The notes below the pieces were generated by a model that did not search any database, was not told the origin of the DNA, and worked only from the letters and a program-made list of their open reading frames with translations. From Episyrphus balteatus (taxonomy: Eukaryota; Arthropoda; Insecta; Diptera; Syrphidae), in NCBI RefSeq assembly GCF_945859705.1, contig NC_079134.1:41904402-41968401 (forward strand): a stretch of 64,000 nt of DNA, read 5' to 3'. Positions 58,136 to 64,000 of the stretch are shown one piece after another. The translations under genes were made by a program, and so were the position numbers. Within the stretch, counting starts at the first letter, position 1. Each line of letters starts with the position of its first letter.

Positions 58136-59604
58136 ACCTTTGAGTTTCTCACTTTTTAATTAATTTACCTGGATATGAAAGTTGAGAGTTGAAAAACACT
58201 GAAAACCTCATTCAGTCCCTTATAAAAAGCCAATGCATTTTCAATCAAAGGATACAGTTCGCTATTGGTTCTTTGCTTTTTTTAATGGCAATAACGCATA
58301 AGTTTTTTCAAAGTTCAGTTTCAACACATGTTCGGAGTGAAAGGTGAAAATATTATAAAAAATTGATAACTTAAACAGCTTGAACTTCAAAAATAGGCCG
58401 GGCCTACTAGCAAATTGAAATTTATTTTTGATGAAAGGGAGCAACAATTATTTGCTATGCGAAATCAAAATGAAAAATATGTTCGGTGAGGGTGTTATAA
58501 ATTTGTAAAGCAAGTGTAATGTTTTCGGTGTCAAAGAACCAAAACTTATAACTAATATTAGTACATAATTCCTTTCTACATTGTTTCAAAGACGCAAAAG
58601 AACTAAGGATGAAATGCAGTTCATATGTGATTTTTTTTGGAAAAAAAATTTATTGTATATATTTGTACATACATACACAGTACATACATTTACTGAGACC
58701 TCAAAATAATTCCCTTCCTCATTGTTTCAAAAACGCAATTAGAGAACTTGTTGGATGGAATATTTAGTATTTATTGTTGTAGTTTGTGTGTACAAGCAGC
58801 TGCTAATAATCCATACTGCATATCTTGGTCACGTAAGTGGATATAAACAATTGAAAGAAGAGATAATGGTTTAAAATTTTAAACGGTTAAGTTAATTGCT
58901 AAAGCCATTCATACGAATTTTCAACTTAGTAACTTACTAAATGGCTTTAATAATTTACTAAATCGTGAAAAATTTGGCTTTAATGTCTTTAGTCTTCTAA
59001 AATTTCGGAAAGCTGTCCTAGACAAGGTTATGTAAGAGTCAAATTGACCGATTTAAACTAAAAAAATCAGAGAAACATATCATATCATATTTATCATATT
59101 TTACTTAACCCTTACACAACATTGCGTATGACAATTTTCTAAATTTCAGGTTTGTTGGATCTTCGATAGGATTTTATAAAAGACAGCTATGGACGTATAA
59201 TCTGACACTTCAAGATAACGCTATCGGATATTCAACGCACTACATGAAGCTTGAGCTGCTAGAGATGAAAATGAAATAGCTTCCTGCCTGGATGAATATT
59301 TTTTGTTAAAAGCTGCCTGATTGCGTTTCTGAGATTACATTTTACTCAGAAACGTGTGGCGTACAAAAACAAAATAAGTATGCTTGTGTACCAATTTTTA
59401 AACTATCATCCAGGTTTGGTAAATAAAACAACAGAAACAACGTTAATATTTATTCCGTTTTAACTTTATATTTTAAAGCTTTTGATTAATTGAACAATTT
59501 TGTATTTTGCAACTTCATGAACTTGTTTTATTTCTTGACTTGTTTTACAATTTGTGAATTTATCGCTTTTTTCTTAGGTAACATATACATTTTGTGGGTT
59601 AATT
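58136..59604. other. intergenic downstream of the receptor gene
   Basis: No gene is seen. A few palindrome-like words (AATTTACTAAATCG, ACTTACTAAATGG) occur near 58920-58965. Confidence 0.5.
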
Positions 59605-61953
59605 TTATTTTCTTCTACGTATAAAATAATTTTTAATTTTATTACAGATATTTTTGTTTTTGATTTTAGATATTTTATTTTTATTTCCATAAAAATTTTC
59701 CATTCCAAAAACCAGTAAACTAATGCCAATCAATGAGAAATATAACATAAATGCACCATTTAAATGACGTAACGATACTGCCTTTGGCTTTCTTTTAAAT
59801 TTGTTTTCTTTGATTATATTTTTATTATTACACATTCTATAAACAAAAGCCAACAGTCCATTAGATTTCATCGATTCAATTTTCTTATTAATTGTTGATG
59901 TTAAAAATGAATTTTTAGGCGTATAAATGCATTGCAATGAAGTTATTAATGGTTCCTGGGCAATTATATATCTCAAGTGGTAGTGTTTATATGAAGTCAG
60001 ATATTTTCTGGAAATTATCCATGCATATTTTCCTACAAGACTATTAAAAGCTGGATACATATTTGTTTCTCCAGCATCAATCATATACTTTTGATAGTCT
60101 TCCATTCCAAAATATATTATTTTATTCGAAACTACAAATTGATAACCTTCTTCTATGGCATTTTCAATATTTTTTGGAATAGGTTTTAAAGGTCTGTTAT
60201 GGAGAAATTTAAAAACTGATCCTTCATAGAAAGTCCGCAAAATCAACACTCCTAAAAACCAAGTGGTCAAAAACTGTCCCAACGAGTTGTTCCTGGGAAG
60301 AGGAAACTTTTTGATGACTAAGCGTGTGACCAAATTTAGGATGCAGCAAACTAAGAACAATAACCAGGTTGCAGTGTCAAATGGGAAAAATAAAATCCTC
60401 AGAGGACTGTACTTTTCCGGTTTCTTAAATACAATTAATTCATTTTCAAAACTGTATGGAACTGCTCCAAAAATCCTATTTTTCCAAACTGTGCACCAAC
60501 AACCCATGTTTAAATCTGCATCTTCATTTCGTAACTGGAAGAAAGGAATGATAAATAAAGTTTTATACGAATTTAAGTACGTACTTACCATTTTCAAATC
60601 CAGACTTAAAGTACCATTTGAATAGATATCTTTTTTTGCGTTTGGTGATAATTGATATTCTAATGAAAAATTCAGAGTTTTAGCCAAAATTTCCAAAATG
60701 CTTTCATCAAAAATAGTTGGTTTCAATGGTTCGATAAAATCTGTATGCTTTGTAACAATTGCTTTCACAGGACACAGTTGAAGATTACTAGATTTGGGTT
60801 CAAACAATATATTCTGGTATTGAAAAGTTCCATTTGAAAAGATATTTTGTACTGTTGGAATAGTATTTCTACAATTGTTTTCTACAAATGGATAATAAGT
60901 GTATAAGAAGATTTGCTCAGCTTCATTCTCTTGGAGTACAAGAACGTTAAGAATTGATTGTTTGAAACAGTATTGAAATATCTGCTGTAAAAACACATAT
61001 GATGAATGAGGTGTTGCTGGTAGTATTATGAGGAAATACGCAAATTCGTCTATCGATAAAATGTTTCCTTTAATCTGCTGGTTTTTTTCCACCAAATAAC
61101 TGAAATAAATTCAATATTTTACTTAAATGAATTACAATGCAACTAAGATAACTTGGATTCAATTTTGCGCTTCTCCAGATTTCCAGCTAGCCTCCCTAAA
61201 ACTTTATTTTTTTAACAGATTTTTCAAGGCCTATTAAATCTCATTTGTCAATTGATTGCTCGGTTGATTCTTGAAAAACCCCAGAAAACTTTTTTATCTG
61301 TTCTATAATGTTGTGCATTCTCCATGTGTCTTCCAAGAATCAACTTCACTGTAACATTATCCAAAAAGATTTTCAACAATTGTTCGTTCTTGCTGATTCT
61401 CATGAATAAGTGTGACCAAATTGAACTTAAAAACTAAACTAAAAATTATCTTGTTAGAGATAAGATTTAGGTATCGTATACCTAAAGAAATATTTACTGA
61501 AAAACAAAATTATAGCTTTAAAAAAAACACTTTACACATTTGCTTCTTTTGGAACACAATCGCAGTATAATAAAATGCAATGAGGAAGAAATATTTTCAT
61601 TAAAAAAAATGTTCTACTTACTTTAATGATTTCAATGAATCGATGAAAAAGATTATAAAATTAATGTCAAAACCACCATTCCCATCTGACATTAAATAAA
61701 ATATAAAATTCGTATTGTTTCTTTGAAATACTTCGATAGTTTGCATAAAATTTTCTTGAATATTTAAACTTTGAACTTTCAGGGAAATCTGTGTCCTTAG
61801 GTTAAATGTTAAATTTACTTTAGACACAATTTGAAGTAAACATTCCGCCATTAAGTTTTCTCTGAAGATAACTTCTTCTACAATACTCCCGGAACTTTTG
61901 GCAGAACTCAAAGTTACAAGTGTTAATAAAAATATTTTATACAACACAACCAT
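59605..61953 (-). CDS. divergent insect ionotropic receptor (IR), two exons
   Basis: Join of exon 1 (61953-61622) and exon 2 (61099-59605), 608 residues. The donor AA/GTAAGT and acceptor TTTATTTCAG splice in frame, making a codon AAT across the junction. The start ATG at 61953 opens a signal peptide (MVVLYKIFLLTLVTLSSA). The order is: extracellular N-terminal domain; ligand-binding S1 about 233-343; TM1 about 353-372 (TWLLFLVCCILNLV); pore and TM2 about 383-409 ending LRTFYEGSVFKFL, the IR hallmark; S2 about 422-552 with SLQCIYTPKNSF; TM3 about 559-577; a basic tail. Length fits the family. It is a ligand-gated cation channel homologue of the sensory dendrite membrane. The canonical glutamate-binding residues are not evident, so the ligand is unknown. 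It resembles the divergent (gustatory/antennal-divergent) class rather than the conserved co-receptors. No lesion seen. Confidence 0.9.
61100..61621 (-). other. intron of the ionotropic receptor gene
   Basis: A 522-bp, AT-rich intron, GTAAGT...TTTATTTCAG, phase 2. No nested gene seen. Confidence 0.8.
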
Positions 61954-62628
61954 GTTGGGATAAATAAGTAACAACTGAATCCTTTCAATCAGAATGAAAG
62001 GTATCGTATCCAATCAAACAAAATAAAATTCCACCGATAAAATCAAGTTCACGAGTGTCCACCTTAGTTTTTAAATTCAATCAAATCGAATAGTAAAGAC
62101 ACGTATTTAAATAGGTCAATAGGGACTTGTAAAGTAAATGAAATATGATTTTAGAGGACATTTTTTATAAATCGATTTATGTTCTTTGAAGTGAAATCAC
62201 ATTTAAACCAAGTAAAAAGTAAAATTTAATTCGAATTTAAATAACTCGATTTTTGTAGGTAGATACTCGTATAAAAATATAACTCGGACTAAATTTTGTG
62301 ACTTTACTAGAGGGTTTAGGCCTTTATAATTCGAACTTGGATAACTCCATTTTCTTGGTATCTAGACAAAAAACTCAATCATCCAATTGTATTATTGGAT
62401 TTTTTTTTTTAAATTGTGTTTTATTTAAAAAATCTGTTTGTTGAGTAAATTTCCAATTTAAAATAGAATATTGTTCTGGGGGAGTGGGGCTTGCCCCAAT
62501 GTCTCAATACGAAAAAAATATAATAATTTCCTTTTACTTTTGTTATTATTGCTATTTTATATCATTTTTTGTACTTTAATAGGTATAAATATGTTTAAAA
62601 TATTAATTGTTTTATAATTCTTTTTACA
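61954..62628. other. upstream flank of the receptor gene
   Basis: No clear TATA was assigned. A near-duplicated phrase (AACTCGATTTTTGTAGG and AACTCCATTTTCTTGG) lies at about 62246-62360. Nothing else is supported. Confidence 0.45.
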
Positions 62629-62902
62629 TTAGTAGGCACCTAGTTTTTTCTTGGACATAAGATCGATCACCTCATCTGGATCTACACTTTTATCATAATG
62701 TGCGAATATTAAAGCAAGTGTGCTTAGCCTTGCATTGCCCATAACGCTTCGTGATACCGTCTTGATTCGTTTCATAGTTGAAAACGTTCGTTCAACACTT
62801 TCTGTAAGCAGGTAGCTTACACCTTTAAAATAGGTTTCGTCACACATATCAATCAATTTCCCTGTGAAATTTTGTCCAAAGATGGCTACGATCTCGTCGC
62901 AT
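62629..62902 (-). pseudogene. hAT transposase C-terminal fragment
   Basis: The minus strand reads FTGKLIDMCDETYFKG, then ESVERTFSTMKRIKT, then GNARLSTLALIF, then PDEVIDLMSKKK, then a stop. This is the hAT dimerisation domain (consensus SxERSFSxLKxIKT...L..LALLxxH), of the ZMYM1/52 kDa repressor-like type. The frame is blocked by TAA just upstream at about 62903, and no catalytic core is present, so it is a 5'-truncated relic or the last exon of a lost gene. None of the hAT-like elements elsewhere in the window contains matching coding sequence. Confidence 0.8.
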
Positions 62903-63039
62903 TAAAAGACATGTACAAAAATTTGGATTTTTTCAAATTTTGTCTTTTCTACAAATACCCTATAAATAAAAGTACATAAATTATACTATTACTTTATGTA
63001 CTTGCATAATTATACACAACACACATTATAAATTTACTC

Positions 63040-63192
63040 ACGAAGTTATGAAGGAGAACCGCTCACCTTCAGGGTGAAAACCAAGCAGGGAGTGGGAACT
63101 CATAACAAGGCTGCAGCGCAGCCGATAATTATACCAAAGCCACCGACGATCGCTATTAGAAAAGTATATTTTGGTTCACAGAAAAAATAAAT
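63040..63192 (+). other. possible exon or transposon coding scrap
   Basis: A GC-richer patch with one frame of about 50 codons (SRSYEGEPLTFRVKTKQG then AAAQPIIIPKPPT), ending at a TAA. Its composition contrasts with the flanks and looks coding, but I find no start, no certain acceptor site and no recognised family. Confidence 0.25.
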
Positions 63193-63673
63193 TCTCAGTT
63201 TTATTGAACATTGAAACTTTTCATTATATCATGTTTTCTAATATTTACTTAAAAACATAGTTGGAAAATATATAACCGCAATATTTTCAATTTTCTTATG
63301 AAAAATAAATAGAAGAGATCTCAAAATTGTGCTAATTAAAAAAACAATCCATGAAAAAGCGTAATAAGGGGTCTTAAAGTGTGTTTTACTAATTTGGCAT
63401 TTTTTGGACTTTGTTTTAAATTTTTTTTTTTTTTTAGAGAATATGAATCTATGAATCCTAAATCTAAGATGTGACACCTTTTTGTCATGAAATTAGCCCA
63501 AATTCTAGCTTATACACTGTTTTGAAAATGAAAATTCTATTTTAACGCCCATTTTTTTTTTGCCATTTTGGAGCCGCCATTTTGAATAAAAAAAAGTTGG
63601 CAGCTTTTTCTTATTCTCCATACTATTTTCATTCAGTGTACCAAATTTCATAACTTTTCACTTTTTCGTGCAA

Positions 63674-64000
63674 ATGAATTTTGACGCCAAAAACGACAAA
63701 TGGCACCACTGTGCGGTGGCCGTTTCAGCAGCAATCAACAGCGCCGCAGGCGGCGGTATAATGATGATGCTCGGAACCAACGCCACAAACAACCCCAGCG
63801 AGTACAAATGGTACGTCATACCCTTATCGGCCCAATCATCCGCCAAACCCACGGTCACCGAAACGTCCACTACCAGCGCAACCAAACCACCAGACCAGCA
63901 GCACCACGACCACCAACAGTACAGCCGACACCGTTCCAGCCACCGCCCTCGGCCCAGCCAATGCCATTGTAGCCACCACCACCAATGCCAACTCATCCAA
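63674..64000 (+). CDS. unidentified GC-rich open frame, runs off the window
   Basis: From the ATG at 63674 one frame stays open for 109 codons to the edge: MNFDAKNDKWHHCAVAV, then SAAINSAAGGGIMMMLG, then a Thr/Ser/Pro/His/Gln-rich part. The C-rich third positions and the switch from AT-rich flank argue for real coding. After about 63890 composition suggests that the neighbouring frame (offset by one base) continues the Thr/Ala-rich style (TTTTNSTADTVPATALG), so a one-base indel, real or an assembly error, is possible. Competing frames exist on both strands: plus 63700-63972, and minus 63658-63996 with many Trp. No family recognised; it could be a mucin-like tail or transposon protein. Confidence 0.4.
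   Translation, partial: MNFDAKNDKWHHCAVAVSAAINSAAGGGIMMMLGTNATNNPSEYKWYVIPLSAQSSAKPTVTETSTTSATKPPDQQHHDHQQYSRHRSSHRPRPSQCHCSHHHQCQLIQ

Noticed and set aside
60263..60625. 120-codon plus-strand frame
   Set aside because: It is antisense to the receptor's second exon.
63658..63996. 112-codon minus frame rich in Trp
   Set aside because: It is the reverse complement of a CCA/ACC-rich plus-strand sequence; the Trp run is a by-product, and third-position bias favours the plus frame.

Overview
This is an AT-rich, repeat-loaded stretch of an animal nuclear genome, most likely an insect and plausibly a dipteran. The evidence is an intron-containing divergent insect ionotropic receptor gene, TATA plus TCAGTT-type initiators of arthropod style, and many small eukaryotic DNA transposons with target-site duplications. 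There is no sign of bacterial or organellar gene organisation. The species cannot be determined from the sequence.

Layout. 1-3.99 kb: a satellite with an exact 100-bp period that flips orientation at about 1.43 kb. 4.89-7.76 kb: a second satellite with a 171-bp period whose right edge carries a 38-bp perfect palindrome. 10.7-13.7 kb: two tandem plus-strand members of an unrecognised secreted-protein family, the first a pseudogene and the second intact. 16.9-23.6 kb: a segmental tandem duplication peppered with hAT-type, MITE and Helentron-associated (DINE-1-like) insertions. 23.7-25.2 kb: relics of a PIF/Harbinger transposon. 27.5-30.1 kb: nested terminal-inverted-repeat elements. 30.3-33.8 kb: two more members of the secreted family, intact, on the minus strand and separated by a minisatellite. 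36.2-38.8 kb: a dead pogo-like element containing a second element. 40.7-43.9 kb: a three-level nest of inverted-repeat transposons. 44-51 kb: degenerate tandem repeats and a Harbinger-like foldback element. 52-53 kb: a second pogo/jerky-type transposase relic. 55-58 kb: a MITE, a 5'-truncated LINE tail and a minisatellite. 59.6-62.0 kb: the two-exon ionotropic receptor. 62.6-62.9 kb: a hAT transposase tail. From 63.67 kb to the edge: the GC-rich start of an unidentified open frame.

The only well supported intact host genes are three secreted-family genes (12.3, 30.3 and 32.6 kb) and the receptor. The four family members (one dead) share a signal peptide ending just before a [K/N/Q]Q[S/L]N tetrapeptide, an alpha-helical Ala/Leu-rich body and a conserved C-terminal block. 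Each also has a core promoter close upstream. They look like a locally expanded set of secreted proteins in two subtypes, cysteine-bearing and cysteine-poor. I do not recognise the family, and I regard it as the most interesting novel content here. Most of the rest is transposon strata whose insertion order can be read from target-site duplications and from empty sister copies inside the same window.
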